From Ottelia alismoides (taxonomy: Eukaryota > Streptophyta > Magnoliopsida > Alismatales > Hydrocharitaceae), in NCBI GenBank assembly GCA_037367405.1, contig JAZKJV010011400.1, positions 8,430,501 to 8,494,500 on the forward strand: a stretch of DNA of 64,000 bases, in the 5' to 3' direction. The position numbers and the translations under genes were made by a program. Below are positions 9,179 to 18,510 of the stretch, in pieces. Under the pieces are notes generated by a model. The model was not told the DNA's origin. It made no database searches and worked only from the letters and a program-made list of their open reading frames with translations. Every line of letters starts with the position of its first letter. The first letter of the stretch is position 1.

Positions 9179-9244
9179 TAGCCACCACCACCAGCCGGTG
9201 GACCCGATGGTTGACGTTTTCCACCACTTGGCAGTGGTGGCTAC
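9179..9244. repeat. GTAGCCACC palindromic element, copy 3
   Basis: Reads TAGCCACCACCACCAGCCGG at one end and CAGTGGTGGCTAC at the other. It begins 24 bp behind the stop of the glutamine-synthetase-like gene. Its first base pair borders the intron remnant, so the element served as insertion site. Confidence 0.75.
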
Positions 9245-9267
9245 GAAATGCTTCGCTAAGCAACTAC

Positions 9268-10656
9268 TCATGCATCGTAGTAAGCTGCGATTTCCTGCGG
9301 GTGAGGTTGTTGGCGCAAGGCTTCGATATCGACCAGTCGCTTATGCGCAATCCAAGCCTGCAGCAATTCGGGCGACATGACATCGCCGCGCAGCAGGAAC
9401 TCCCCATCTTCTTCCAGCGCGCCCAGCGCGGCAGACAGACTTGAGGGCACGGTTTCACCTTTGGTCGATGATGGCTGGTCCAGTCCGTAACGCTCTGGAT
9501 CGAGGGCTGGGCCTGGATGGAGTTTGTTTTGCACGCCGTCGATGGCCGCCATCAGCAGGGCGGTAAAGGCCAGGTAAGGATTGCAGACGGCATCAGGCAA
9601 CTGAAACTCGAGGCACTTGTGTTTGCCCACGCGATGGCTGGGAACGCGAATGGCGGCCCGCAAGTCGCTTTGGGAATAAGCGATCTGGGGTCGGATGGAT
9701 TCATGGTTCGCGGCTGGTCCCAGACCGAAGCGTGAATAGCTGTTGGTGGTTGAATTGGTCAGCGCAGTGATCGACCGGGCGTGTTTGAGAATACCCCCAA
9801 TCGCATGCAGCCCGGCTTCGCTCAGACCGGCATAGCCCGAACCCGAGAGCGCGCAGTTGCTGCTGAGCATCAGACCGAGTTGCGTGGGCATACTGGCCGG
9901 CTGGCGCCCGGCCTCAGGCAGCGGCATAAACGTTGCCGACTTGCCCCAGCGAGCGGCCAACTGGCGAACCAGGTGTTTGGTGATCATGACATTGTCGGCA
10001 CTGGCCACCAGTCCGCTTTCGCCCAGTTCCAATCGCGACTTGCATCGATCGTGACCGCCTTGGCGATGCGAGGCCACAGGTACCCCACACTCGCCCAGGG
10101 CCTGCATGACCTGGCTGCGAAAATCATCATCCAACAGTTCACCCTGGCTGGGCTGGTTGCCGCGATGCGATTGAAAATCCAAGTCGCGAGCTTCGTCGGC
10201 CAGAGGGCGATAATGGCCACGACGCGCTTGCTTGGGTCCGCGCGAGAACAGGAAGAATTCGATCGCGATACCAATCAGCACTTCATCGGCGACGCCACTA
10301 TCTTTGGCAAAGCGTTCGGCCTTGATGGCAATCGCGCGCGGATCATCAGGCAATTCTTCACGCGTCAGCGGATCGTGCATCGAACATAGAATGGACAAGG
10401 TCGGCGTTTCGGCAAACGGCGCAATAAACGCCGTCGATGGCTGAGGCAACAAGAGCACATCGGCCACTTCGCCGCGCCGAGTGGCCAGGTGAGGCAACCA
10501 CCAGGCGAATCCATCTTCGAAAGCTTCTTCCGTTAAACGCGCAATGGGGATGGTCAGTTGATGCCACTTGCCCAACGAGTCGGTCACATGCAAGGCGACG
10601 ACTTTGACATCGTGCTCGCGACACTCAACGAGAACGCCTTGGGGAGAATTGGCCAT
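9268..10656 (-). CDS. glutamine-synthetase-like protein lacking catalytic residues
   Basis: The 462-residue open frame aligns over its length with class I glutamine synthetase. Kept landmarks: IEFFLFSRG (~132-140), ATFMPLPE (241-248), GYAGLSEAGLHAIGGILKHA (274-293), TNSTTNSYSRFGLGP (300-314), AAIRVPS, LEFQLPDAVCNPYLAFTALL. The metal and substrate residues are mostly replaced: PEPEFF reads IAIEFF (one Glu lost), the HEV...Q.E region reads SHRQGGHDRC (196-205), FGDNGSGMHxH reads AGRQPASMPTQ (249-259, the metal His lost) and IEVRFPD reads LEFQLPD. The flanks stay in frame, so this is substitution and not a frameshift. It is unlikely to make glutamine. A regulatory or binding role is inferred. 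The MMPL exporter gene lies 54 bp upstream on the same strand. Confidence 0.8.
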   Translation of the reverse strand: MANSPQGVLVECREHDVKVVALHVTDSLGKWHQLTIPIARLTEEAFEDGFAWWLPHLATRRGEVADVLLLPQPSTAFIAPFAETPTLSILCSMHDPLTREELPDDPRAIAIKAERFAKDSGVADEVLIGIAIEFFLFSRGPKQARRGHYRPLADEARDLDFQSHRGNQPSQGELLDDDFRSQVMQALGECGVPVASHRQGGHDRCKSRLELGESGLVASADNVMITKHLVRQLAARWGKSATFMPLPEAGRQPASMPTQLGLMLSSNCALSGSGYAGLSEAGLHAIGGILKHARSITALTNSTTNSYSRFGLGPAANHESIRPQIAYSQSDLRAAIRVPSHRVGKHKCLEFQLPDAVCNPYLAFTALLMAAIDGVQNKLHPGPALDPERYGLDQPSSTKGETVPSSLSAALGALEEDGEFLLRGDVMSPELLQAWIAHKRLVDIEALRQQPHPQEIAAYYDA

Positions 10657-10710
10657 GCTGTGCTTTCACGATTCTTCAAAAAATGTTTGCTCAGTACCCA
10701 GCGCCAGGCG

Positions 10711-13485
10711 TTACTCGGCTCGCGCAGCGGGTCGATACCACAAGGCGAAAAAGGCCGGCACTAGAATGGATCGAATGACCAAGGTATCCAGCAATACGCC
10801 CAGTGACAAGGCAAATCCCAATTCGGTAATGCCGCGCAGCACCGGGGCGTCATCGGCAATGCCCAGCCACGGCCACTGCGTCGCCAGCCACCGCGTTACC
10901 GCCGGGCTGGTCATGGCCACAAAGGTCCCCGCCATGACCGCGCCGCAACTGGTAATGATTCCGCCGGTCAATCCCAGAGCGCGTCGGATACCCTGCAGCA
11001 TCCCATACTGTTTCTGCTCGTCCAGAATCCGCGTCGTGAGATACACGTTGTAGTCTTGGCCCACAGCCACCAGGATCACGAACAAGAACAAAGGTACTTT
11101 CCAGTCCAGCCCGCTATAGTCGCTGCCGTAGATCCAGCCAAAGAACGCGTAGGTTAGCCCAAGCGTCGAGAAGTAGCTGAAGAGAACCGTAAAGATCAGG
11201 TAGGTTGCCAAGACCCAATGCCTGAGCAAGAACAACAGCACTACCCAAACGCCCAGCGTAACCAGAATCTGGATCCGTCCCTGATCGGCTTGGGTCACGG
11301 AGCGCAGATCGGTGATCCCAACGGTAGTACCGACGGTAGTGAATTGAGCCTTGTGCCACGGTGAATCGGCCCGCTGCGTTTCTTGATCAACAAAGCTGGT
11401 CAGGCGGCCCAGCGTCTCGGTGGCGCTCATCGAAAATGGATTATCCTTCAGGACCACATCGAATCGAGCCAAACGTTTCTCGTAATCCTTCACCGGGCTG
11501 AGATACCGTTCGCGCGTGGTGCGATGTTCGCGCAAGAAACGCCGCATCCAAGCATCCGTCTTTAGCAACCCCATGGCGCGCTTTGGTGGATAATCACCCA
11601 GGGGATCATTGACACTGCGAACCGATTCAACACCGTCCAGATACAACCGATTGGACAAGTTATCGCTGGCCTTCAGCAGTTGCTCGTCATCTTCAAAGGG
11701 TTCATTGCGAATCATCAGGATGGTGATGGGACTGCTATCGTTGGTCGAGAAAAATCGTTGGGTCAGGCTGATGCCGCGGCGGCTGGGTGCGTCGCTGGAC
11801 AGCTCTTCGACAAAGTCATAGGTCACCCAACCCAAACACAGCCAGCCATAGGCGGCTGGCACAGCCAGTAGCGCGGTCGTGATGCACAAGGCCAACGCAG
11901 GTCGAGCCACCACCCAGTCGGCCAAACGCATCCAGATGCGTTTCCAGAACTGTGTCTCCAGGGCTCGCGTGGCTTCGGGCGATGGATCATCTTTGGTTGC
12001 CACAGCGGCGCTGCTACTGGCACCTAAATTTCGAGGTCGCTTGGGTTTGCCTAACGAAGGCCAGAAAGCCAGGCGACCGATCGCGCTCAAGAGCGCTGGG
12101 GTGAACGTCAAACAAACTGCCAGGGTAACGGCCAGCGAGATGGCGATGATGGGTCCGGAGAAGCGAAACTTCTCAAAGCGGCTCATCCACATCATCGTCA
12201 AGCCTACGATGGTTGTCATAGCGCTGGCCACAATTGCATGATGCACACTCCGCCAGGCTCGGCCGACCACGCGATAAAAGTGCGCTCGGGTGGGCGTATT
12301 GGTGTTCTCTAGTACTTCGCGGCAGCGGGCCAAGAAGAACAAACAGAAATCAGTTCCCGCCCCAAACAGCAAGACCACGATAAAGATGCGGGTCGTAGTA
12401 AAGACGCCCAGTCCCACGCTGCCGGGATTGGCCGGATCGCGAGCCAGCAAGGCCACCAGACTGGTCGAAACCATCAGGCTCAGCGCGATACTGGTCAAGG
12501 GTATTGCCACCAGGAACGGACCGCGATAGACCAGTGCCAGGATCGTGACCACCAGCAAGATCGTCACTCCCTCGGTCTGACGCACACTGCTGGCCGAAGC
12601 CCGCAGCATATCGGCGCCCACGGCTGCTGAACCGCTGACCTCCACGCGCAGGTCGGCAGAAATGATCGACGCGTGTTCGGCTTGAACCTGGCGAATAAGT
12701 TCCTCGACCCCCTCCAAGATCATGATATTGGAGACGGCCGTGAACTCGGTATCCAGGTGCATGGCTATCATACGAGCTTGCGGGTTCTTGCCGCCCAGCT
12801 TGGTGCCCAGCACGAAATCGCGCCAGGTCCAAACGTCGCTCAACTGCTCGGCCCAAACCGGGTGACGCAGGGTCAGCGACTTGGTATTCAGCTCAGTCAT
12901 GGCCGCCACGGCCGCCTCAGCTTTTTCAGCTTCTGCTGGCTCTCCTAGCGCTCGGTGGATGTGGGCCCGCAGGTCAAACGCGTCGCGCAAGCGAGCGTAG
13001 GTATAGTTGGGCTGCTCAGTCTCCAAGAATTTGGCCAGCTCGTCATCGATGCTGATGCACTGGTCCAAGCTATACGCGACTGAATCGACACGCGCCTTTT
13101 GTCCAACGGTCAATTTTTCAGGCAACCACTGGGCCTGATCCAGCGGCAGCTTGGCCCATTGTCCACTGGCGGCGTACCAGTGCAGGCGGCGGGCCAGATC
13201 CAACCCCAAGGCGATATCGCTACCGGTCAATTGTCCTTTGGAGCGCGCCAGAGTGACCACCATCTGACTGCGCGAATGCGAAGCAGGAAAGGCTTCCCTC
13301 AGCCGCTTCTGCCCAATGAGGCTGGGCACGTTGGCTGGCAGATAGGCCAGGTCGCCATCGGCAGCAATCGAATCCCAATCGGGCGCTACCAGGCGCAGCA
13401 CGAGGGCGACCAGGACCCAGGCGGCCATGACCGTCGGCCAACTGCGCGTCACTAGTTGTCCAACTGTAGCCTTATACCACCCCAA
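10711..13485 (-). CDS. MMPL/RND-family membrane transporter
   Basis: 924 residues with a duplicated RND layout. A first helix at about 14-34 is followed by a large extracytoplasmic domain, then helices from about residue 305, a cytoplasmic linker near 495, and the same pattern again. The two MMPL signature helices are visible: GTDFCLFFLARCREVLE in the first half and VGQDYNVYLTTRILDEQ in the second, each with the GxxxD type charged residue expected for proton coupling. Relatives export lipids or other hydrophobic compounds; the substrate cannot be read from the sequence. The gene is followed by the glutamine-synthetase-like gene on the same strand. It diverges from holA. Confidence 0.87.
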   Translation of the reverse strand: MGWYKATVGQLVTRSWPTVMAAWVLVALVLRLVAPDWDSIAADGDLAYLPANVPSLIGQKRLREAFPASHSRSQMVVTLARSKGQLTGSDIALGLDLARRLHWYAASGQWAKLPLDQAQWLPEKLTVGQKARVDSVAYSLDQCISIDDELAKFLETEQPNYTYARLRDAFDLRAHIHRALGEPAEAEKAEAAVAAMTELNTKSLTLRHPVWAEQLSDVWTWRDFVLGTKLGGKNPQARMIAMHLDTEFTAVSNIMILEGVEELIRQVQAEHASIISADLRVEVSGSAAVGADMLRASASSVRQTEGVTILLVVTILALVYRGPFLVAIPLTSIALSLMVSTSLVALLARDPANPGSVGLGVFTTTRIFIVVLLFGAGTDFCLFFLARCREVLENTNTPTRAHFYRVVGRAWRSVHHAIVASAMTTIVGLTMMWMSRFEKFRFSGPIIAISLAVTLAVCLTFTPALLSAIGRLAFWPSLGKPKRPRNLGASSSAAVATKDDPSPEATRALETQFWKRIWMRLADWVVARPALALCITTALLAVPAAYGWLCLGWVTYDFVEELSSDAPSRRGISLTQRFFSTNDSSPITILMIRNEPFEDDEQLLKASDNLSNRLYLDGVESVRSVNDPLGDYPPKRAMGLLKTDAWMRRFLREHRTTRERYLSPVKDYEKRLARFDVVLKDNPFSMSATETLGRLTSFVDQETQRADSPWHKAQFTTVGTTVGITDLRSVTQADQGRIQILVTLGVWVVLLFLLRHWVLATYLIFTVLFSYFSTLGLTYAFFGWIYGSDYSGLDWKVPLFLFVILVAVGQDYNVYLTTRILDEQKQYGMLQGIRRALGLTGGIITSCGAVMAGTFVAMTSPAVTRWLATQWPWLGIADDAPVLRGITELGFALSLGVLLDTLVIRSILVPAFFALWYRPAARAE

Positions 13486-13644
13486 TCGTCCCTCACAGTC
13501 TGAGCCATAGCCGAATGATACCTGATTGCTCCAGCGAGTGCTGCGAAGCTTGCTCGGTTCCTGTCCGGCTCTTTAGCTGGCTCTATTGTTGGCAAGAATC
13601 ACCCTACTTTGCAACGGCTGGCCCGGGTGATATGGTTGATGGGC

Positions 13645-14673
13645 ATGAGTAAGTTGCAATGTTTGGATATTCTGATGGCCGCCAAACTGCCTGGCGAAGT
13701 GCCTCCGGTCGTCGTGACCTTTGGCGATGACGCCTTTCTGCGCCAGCAAACAATGCGACGTCTGCTGCAACTGGCCAAGATCAACATCGAAGAAGCAAGA
13801 ACTTTTGATGGCCAGGAATGCGATTGGCGCGATGTGCACGATGAACTGGCAACGGTATCCCTGTTTGATCCCGATGAACGTCGCGTGGCGATCCTCAAGC
13901 AGGCCGACGATCTGGTAAAGGCCGCCAGGCAGCACATGGAAAAGTGGTTTGCCTCCGCCGTGCCGCTCTCGCTGTTGCTGCTGGAAGTAAACACTTTTCC
14001 ATCCAATACCAAGCTGTACAAATCGGCCATCGAGAAAGGGTGGTGCATCGAATGCAGCTCGCCCAAGGGCAAAACGGCCGAGGACTGGATCAAGAAGTGG
14101 GCCCTGCAGATGCATCAATTGAAGCTATCGACGGCCCAAGTCGGATTCGTCTTGGATCGCGTCGGACCCGAATGTGGTTTGCTGGATCAAGAGCTAGCCA
14201 AAGCCGCTTTGTATGCTGAAGCCGATAGCACGATCACCGATGACCGACTGAAGCAAGCGATCGGTAGCTGGCGCACGCAAACAGTTTGGGAAATTACCGC
14301 TGCGGCCATCGAGGGTCGCACCGCGCAGGCGCTGGAACAACTTCACAAAGTCGTCCAGGCTGGCGAATCAGCCTTTGCCATTGTTCCCCAGATGTCTTGG
14401 AGCCTCAGGCGATTCGGAGTGGCAACTCAGTTGATAGCCCAGAGCGAACGCCACGGTGCCAAGGTCAACCTGCGCGATGCGCTGGCACGAGCCGGATTTC
14501 GCCCTTTTGAACTGGGCACCGCCGAAAATCAACTGCGGCGACTGGGCCGCGCCCGCGGATTGCAGTTGCTCACCTGGCTGCTGGAGTTGGACTTAAAGTT
14601 GAAGCTGTCGCACTCCAAAGAAGATCGCGGCATCTTTGCCATCGAAGAATTCATCGTCCGCCTGGCTGGCTGA
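13645..14673 (+). CDS. holA: DNA polymerase III delta subunit
   Basis: The delta subunit opens the sliding clamp within the clamp loader. The 342-residue product has the family's N-terminal AAA+-like fold (PPVVVTFGDDAFLRQQTMRRLL), the degenerate ATPase core (VSLFDPDERRVAILKQAD), a middle helical domain (TVWEITAAAIEGRTAQALEQLHKV) and the C-terminal collar domain ending DRGIFAIEEFIVRLAG. The product lacks a functional P-loop, as expected for delta. Candidate starts in the same frame are 13609, 13639 and 13645; the last is chosen because MSKLQCLDIL matches the usual beginning and GATGGG precedes it. A GTAGCCACC element lies 34 bp after the stop. Confidence 0.88.
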   Translation: MSKLQCLDILMAAKLPGEVPPVVVTFGDDAFLRQQTMRRLLQLAKINIEEARTFDGQECDWRDVHDELATVSLFDPDERRVAILKQADDLVKAARQHMEKWFASAVPLSLLLLEVNTFPSNTKLYKSAIEKGWCIECSSPKGKTAEDWIKKWALQMHQLKLSTAQVGFVLDRVGPECGLLDQELAKAALYAEADSTITDDRLKQAIGSWRTQTVWEITAAAIEGRTAQALEQLHKVVQAGESAFAIVPQMSWSLRRFGVATQLIAQSERHGAKVNLRDALARAGFRPFELGTAENQLRRLGRARGLQLLTWLLELDLKLKLSHSKEDRGIFAIEEFIVRLAG

Positions 14674-14706
14674 CTCGTAGCCATAGCACAACGGAGCCTG
14701 CTCCTC

Positions 14707-14771
14707 GTAGCCACCGCCGCCAGGCGGTGGATGATGATGCGTAACGCGTCCACCGCCTGGTGGCGGTGGCT
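14707..14771. repeat. GTAGCCACC palindromic element, copy 4
   Basis: Two hairpins, CCACCGCCGCCAGGCGGTGG and CCACCGCCTGGTGGCGGTGG, framed by GTAGCC and GGCTCC. It lies between the holA stop and the next gene on the same strand and could terminate the holA transcript. Confidence 0.75.
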
Positions 14772-14890
14772 CCGGGAACGACAGGGGATTGGTGCGATCA
14801 GGCGGGCTGAACCGGTTTTCATTTGACGGGTGTTGGCATAGAATTCAACCAGAGACGTTGACGGTTCCTTTCTCTCGAGACGCCAATTCC

Positions 14891-15220
14891 ATGTCCACAC
14901 CGATCTGCGAAGACAAAGTTCGCGAGCAGCTCAAGCAAGTTATCGACCCTGAACTGTATGTAAACATCGTCGACCTGGGCTTGGTCTATAACGTCTACTT
15001 GAACGCTAACGCTGAGGACGTGGCCAAGACCGACGTGGCCATCGATATGACTATGACCAGCCCCATGTGTCCGGCTGGTCCTCAACTGGTCGCCAATAGT
15101 CGCCAGGTTCTCGAAGCGCTGGAAGGCATTGGTAAAGTCGATGTCAAAGTCGTCATGGATCCGCCTTGGACCCCTGAACGCATGACCGAAGACGCTCGCG
15201 ACCAACTGGGGATCTTTTGA
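14891..15220 (+). CDS. MIP18/DUF59-family Fe-S assembly factor
   Basis: 109 residues. The domain reads QLKQVIDPELYVNIVDLGLVYNV, then MTMTSPMCPAG with the conserved Cys of the family, and VMDPPWTPERMTEDARDQLG at the end. These are the signatures of the MIP18 family (SufT, PaaD and the domain fused to Mrp), which help insert or transfer iron-sulfur clusters. It is a stand-alone copy without the SUF genes. The start is set at ATG 14891 because the frame upstream translates to nonconserved residues. A cysteine desulfurase is encoded far away at 41404, so no operon link exists. Confidence 0.87.
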   Translation: MSTPICEDKVREQLKQVIDPELYVNIVDLGLVYNVYLNANAEDVAKTDVAIDMTMTSPMCPAGPQLVANSRQVLEALEGIGKVDVKVVMDPPWTPERMTEDARDQLGIF

Positions 15221-15272
15221 GAGCTGTCGTTAGTTGGCGATGGTCATGTCACGCCGGCAATCGAGCCGTCAG

Positions 15273-16499
15273 CTACATGCGATAGGTCTGCTGGTCATTA
15301 TTTAAAGGCCGAGCCAACCAATATCCTGCGAACAGCCACATAACCCGGTTGAACTCCAGCGCCAGATTCATTTGGCATAGCACAAATGAATAGATCCCCA
15401 GCAGGGTCACGATAAAGCATACCGCATCTGTACTGTCGGATCCCAGCAGTATCCAATGCAATCCTCTGACCACGCAAACGACCAACGCCAGCGAGATAAC
15501 ACCGCCTAGCGGGAAACCGAAGCGGATAACCAACTCCATAAACACGTTGTGTGGATACGCCTCCCTGTCATAGCGAGGGTCGCCCTTGGCGGCCCATTCG
15601 CCGATGCGTTCCAGGTAGTATTGACGATGCATCTTCCGTTCAAGTTGTGAAGTATCCATATCGCCCTGCATCCCGCGATCGAAACGCTGCACCACATACT
15701 CGAACTGTTGATTGACCGCAGGGACGAAAACCACGGCGGCTACGGCGGCACCAATCGCTGCCGTTAGGGCGAACGCAGTACCGATAAAGCTCTTGACACT
15801 CTTGACCTGCGTGGGCACAGCCACCACCAGCACCGCCAGCAGACTGAGAAGTGTTCCGCGCGACCCAGTACTGAGCACGCAGAGAACCATACCGATCATC
15901 GCGGGTATGGACACAGCCTTGACCAACTTGGATTTCGACGAGAAGAAAATGCCCATGCACACAATCGTGGAGATACCAAAGGTCAGGCCCAAACCTACCG
16001 GGTGCAGGTCTTCGCCGCCGCTGAAGCGCGAGCCGCTATCACCGCTGGCTGAGTAAAACCGCAGCCACAGCACACTTGCAGATAGAGCCAGTGCCAGGCA
16101 CAACCACTCGACCAACAGCGGAAAACGAAGCGCCTGCCTCGGAAGACAAGTTGCCAGCGCAAAGCCGGTGACCAGGTAAACATACAGCACTCCACGGAGC
16201 GCCAAGCTCGACAGGGCATCCGCGGTCGGGCCTGCGTTCAGGAAGCTCAGCGCTTCGACCAGGCAGATAACGACCGCCATCAGAACCAGTTTGCCGAACG
16301 CCCAGGCAGTAGGCGGGCGAACAAAAATGAGAAACATCAAAGCCGCTACAAAAGCGGTGCCAATTGCCAATAAGGCTTGCCGCAGCGGTTGGTCGGTGAT
16401 AGCCACGGCCACAGGAGACAAGTTGGCGATCAGCAGCCCCACCGGCAGCAGGTTGGGCATGTATACCCAGTAACTCCCCCGGGGTAACTTTTCAGCCAT
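15273..16499 (-). CDS. O-antigen ligase/polymerase-like membrane protein
   Basis: 408 residues with about ten to twelve hydrophobic segments and one large extracytoplasmic loop (about residues 235-310) containing RKMHRQYYLERIGEW and YPHNVFMELVIRFG. The HNxFME element after a Tyr-rich loop, followed by G-rich helices, is typical of the Wzy/WaaL O-antigen ligase family, which joins lipid-linked glycans to acceptors at the periplasmic face. Which glycan it handles is unknown, as no glycan gene cluster surrounds it. It ends 52 bp from the convergent MIP18-family gene. The C-terminus is short and polar (RPLNNDQQTYRM). Confidence 0.78.
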   Translation of the reverse strand: MAEKLPRGSYWVYMPNLLPVGLLIANLSPVAVAITDQPLRQALLAIGTAFVAALMFLIFVRPPTAWAFGKLVLMAVVICLVEALSFLNAGPTADALSSLALRGVLYVYLVTGFALATCLPRQALRFPLLVEWLCLALALSASVLWLRFYSASGDSGSRFSGGEDLHPVGLGLTFGISTIVCMGIFFSSKSKLVKAVSIPAMIGMVLCVLSTGSRGTLLSLLAVLVVAVPTQVKSVKSFIGTAFALTAAIGAAVAAVVFVPAVNQQFEYVVQRFDRGMQGDMDTSQLERKMHRQYYLERIGEWAAKGDPRYDREAYPHNVFMELVIRFGFPLGGVISLALVVCVVRGLHWILLGSDSTDAVCFIVTLLGIYSFVLCQMNLALEFNRVMWLFAGYWLARPLNNDQQTYRM

Positions 16500-16709
16500 T
16501 TGTGTAGCGTCGCATCAGTGGTGGGTTAAGCAAAAAACACCGATCTCGGATTCTAGCTCTCTTGATTCACCTGTCACACCTGAGAGCGGCGATTGCTATC
16601 GCAAAGATCTAAACTCTGCCCGGAAAAAAGGGAAAGCCCGCATTCCATGCATAGCACGCACCGATTCACCACACCAAAGTGGCGGCTGAAGCACACCAAA
16701 TTGCCCGCC

Positions 16710-16945
16710 GTCACCTCCCTCAGCGGTCGCCGCATGGGAGGGCGAGGTTCCACCCGAGCCTTGGGCCCCGAGCCTTGGGCCCCGAGCGCCAATGCAGTCC
16801 CATTGGAATTTGAGTTTTGAATCATGGTCGAAGCGCAGACGAACGTCCGCAGGCCATTTATGCCAGGCCGTTAACACCAATGAATCTTTGGTTGGTGATA
16901 CAAACCGAAAGCTCGGCGGTGGCCTCGCCCTCCCAGCGGTCCTGG
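16710..16945. mobile_element. MITE-like element, copy 1
   Basis: Starts GTCACCTCCC and has inner terminal inverted repeats TGGGAGGGCGAGG (16735) and CCTCGCCCTCCCA (16935). The roughly 160-bp interior appears identical to the copy at 21125-21363 except for one extra 14-bp unit (CCTTGGGCCCCGAG) here. No transposase lies inside. The outer 3' repeat is missing in this copy; a GTAGCCACC element follows 11 bp on. The 200 bp upstream (16500-16709) show no gene or repeat I can name. Confidence 0.72.
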
Positions 16946-16956
16946 ATGAAGTCTTT

Positions 16957-17023
16957 GTAGCCACCGCTGCCAAGCGGTGGAAAGCGTTAACTTTAGCGTC
17001 CACCGTCTGGCGACGGTGGCTAC
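16957..17023. repeat. GTAGCCACC palindromic element, copy 5
   Basis: A nearly canonical copy: GTAGCCACCGCTGCCAAGCG, a spacer with GCGTTAACTTTAGCG, and CCACCGTCTGGCGACGGTGG ending GGCTAC. It lies 29 bp behind the stop of the minus-strand heme-binding protein gene, in terminator position. Confidence 0.82.
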
Positions 17024-17052
17024 GCAGCTTACCAAGTGGCGCTGCCCAATTA

Positions 17053-18366
17053 TCAGGGCACTAGCTTCTCCGGAGTGCCTGGAATCGTAGCGTTCTCGCT
17101 GGACTCCAGCGGGCGCGTCAAGCTTAAGTAAGCGAATAGATCCAACAACTCTTGCTGGTTCATTTGCTGCTCCAGTCCGTCGGGCATCAGTGACTTGTCG
17201 CTGTCCTTGATGGTTTCAATATCCTCATGGCGATCGAATTCCATTTGTTTACCGCCTTGCACTTTCAAGGTGATTCGTTGCTCATCTTCCGCCACGACCA
17301 GTCCAGAAACTACGCGTCCGTCGCTGGCCAGGATGGTTTTGCCGGTGAACGCTTTGCCAATCACCAGGCTAGGATCCATTACGTTGGAGACCAGTTGTTC
17401 GAAGCTGCCGCGGCCGTTTCCTGTAATGTCAGGTCCCAGTTCTACGCCTTCGCCATGCAACCGATGGCATTGTGCACAGATGCGTTTGAAGTGTGCCTGG
17501 CCCGCCTGAGGGTCACCGCTCTGGCCACTGGTTAGTAGCTGCAGCGTTTGCTGAACCACTTGTTTGCGATCAACATCCTCGGTCGTTCGCAACTTGCCCC
17601 AAACGCGTTGGATCGCGCTCTTGAGTTCTTGATCATCGCTGGCCAGCCATTTGACTAATTGATTTGTGTTCACCAGGTCCTTGGCAACGATTTGTTGCTC
17701 GATGGCGGCCACCAATTGATGCATGCTGTTGGCTGTATGCGTCATCGGTTCAATGGCCACTAGTTGAACCGAGCGAGGCAACTCTTTCCAGCGCTGCAGC
17801 AGGATCTCTGTCGTGCCTTGACGGTCTAGCTCCAAGCCGCGCACGCTGCACAGTTCCAGCCACTGGGTCTCGCTGGGCGTCTTGGGGTCGGCCGTTCGTA
17901 AGAGTTGGCGCAAATAATCGCGTCCGCTGGACGGTTGGGCTACCAGCCAACAGCGGAGCAGGAATTCGCGCTGTGGGTTATTCAAGTTGAAGAGGGTTCC
18001 GCTAACAGCCTGCTCCATTTGCTGGCCTGCCCGATCATGCCCGACCAGCACCAGCGCAGCGATACCTCCCAGCCATCGAGGATCGGCGGGATCGCCATCC
18101 AACACGGACAGCATCTTCTGCTCGAGAGCCGCCAGGTGCGGCTTCAACTGATCCACGCTATTGCGAACCAGGGCTTGGTCGATCACCTTCTCCAGCGCCG
18201 CCCCAGCCCCGGCCGGTTGTGCGTTCCAGAGAAGCTTGACGATCTTGAGCGCGGGAGGTGGAGACTGGGCCGCGCCGGTCGCAGCCGCTTCTTGGCCCCA
18301 GCTTGCGCAGCACAGGCTCACGTTCACTAGCACACAAAAAACTATTCTACTGAGCCTGAATATCAT
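17053..18366 (-). CDS. exported protein with c-type heme-binding domain
   Basis: 437 residues. An N-terminal signal peptide (about 1-24, FCVLVNVSLCCASWG) is followed by a helical repeat-like region (35-285) without a sure domain. From about 290 comes a cytochrome-like domain: AHFKRICAQCHRLHGEG gives the CxxCH heme attachment site, then ELGPDITGNGRG and a beta-rich tail (LASDGRVVSGLVVAEDEQRITL, METIKDSDKSLMPDGLE-like stretch). This order matches the planctomycete-type heme-binding domain usually found at the end of large dehydrogenase-like proteins; here it stands without the propeller. An electron-transfer role outside the cytoplasm is likely; the partner is unknown. Transcribed divergently from the next gene. 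Confidence 0.78.
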   Translation of the reverse strand: MIFRLSRIVFCVLVNVSLCCASWGQEAAATGAAQSPPPALKIVKLLWNAQPAGAGAALEKVIDQALVRNSVDQLKPHLAALEQKMLSVLDGDPADPRWLGGIAALVLVGHDRAGQQMEQAVSGTLFNLNNPQREFLLRCWLVAQPSSGRDYLRQLLRTADPKTPSETQWLELCSVRGLELDRQGTTEILLQRWKELPRSVQLVAIEPMTHTANSMHQLVAAIEQQIVAKDLVNTNQLVKWLASDDQELKSAIQRVWGKLRTTEDVDRKQVVQQTLQLLTSGQSGDPQAGQAHFKRICAQCHRLHGEGVELGPDITGNGRGSFEQLVSNVMDPSLVIGKAFTGKTILASDGRVVSGLVVAEDEQRITLKVQGGKQMEFDRHEDIETIKDSDKSLMPDGLEQQMNQQELLDLFAYLSLTRPLESSENATIPGTPEKLVP

Positions 18367-18444
18367 CTCGGTTCCAAAGTTGGATCATCAGTTAGCGTCC
18401 TGGTGTCTGGGACTGTAGTTGGACAGCGCCACTTGATACGCAGC

Positions 18445-18510
18445 GTAGCCACCGTCACCAGCGGTGGACGTGAAAGTTAAGGCTTTCCACCGCTTGGCAG
18501 CGGTGGCTAC
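18445..18510. repeat. GTAGCCACC palindromic element, copy 6
   Basis: GTAGCCACCGTCACCAGCGG at one end and CCACCGCTTGGCAGCGGTGG then CTAC at the other. This is the only copy that lies between two divergent starts (18366 and 18689) and not behind a stop codon. The rest of the 322-bp gap shows no feature I can name. Confidence 0.75.

Noticed and set aside
16596..17003. Minus-strand frame sharing a peptide with one at 21064-21399
   Set aside because: The shared peptide comes from the repeated MITE-like element, not from a gene family.
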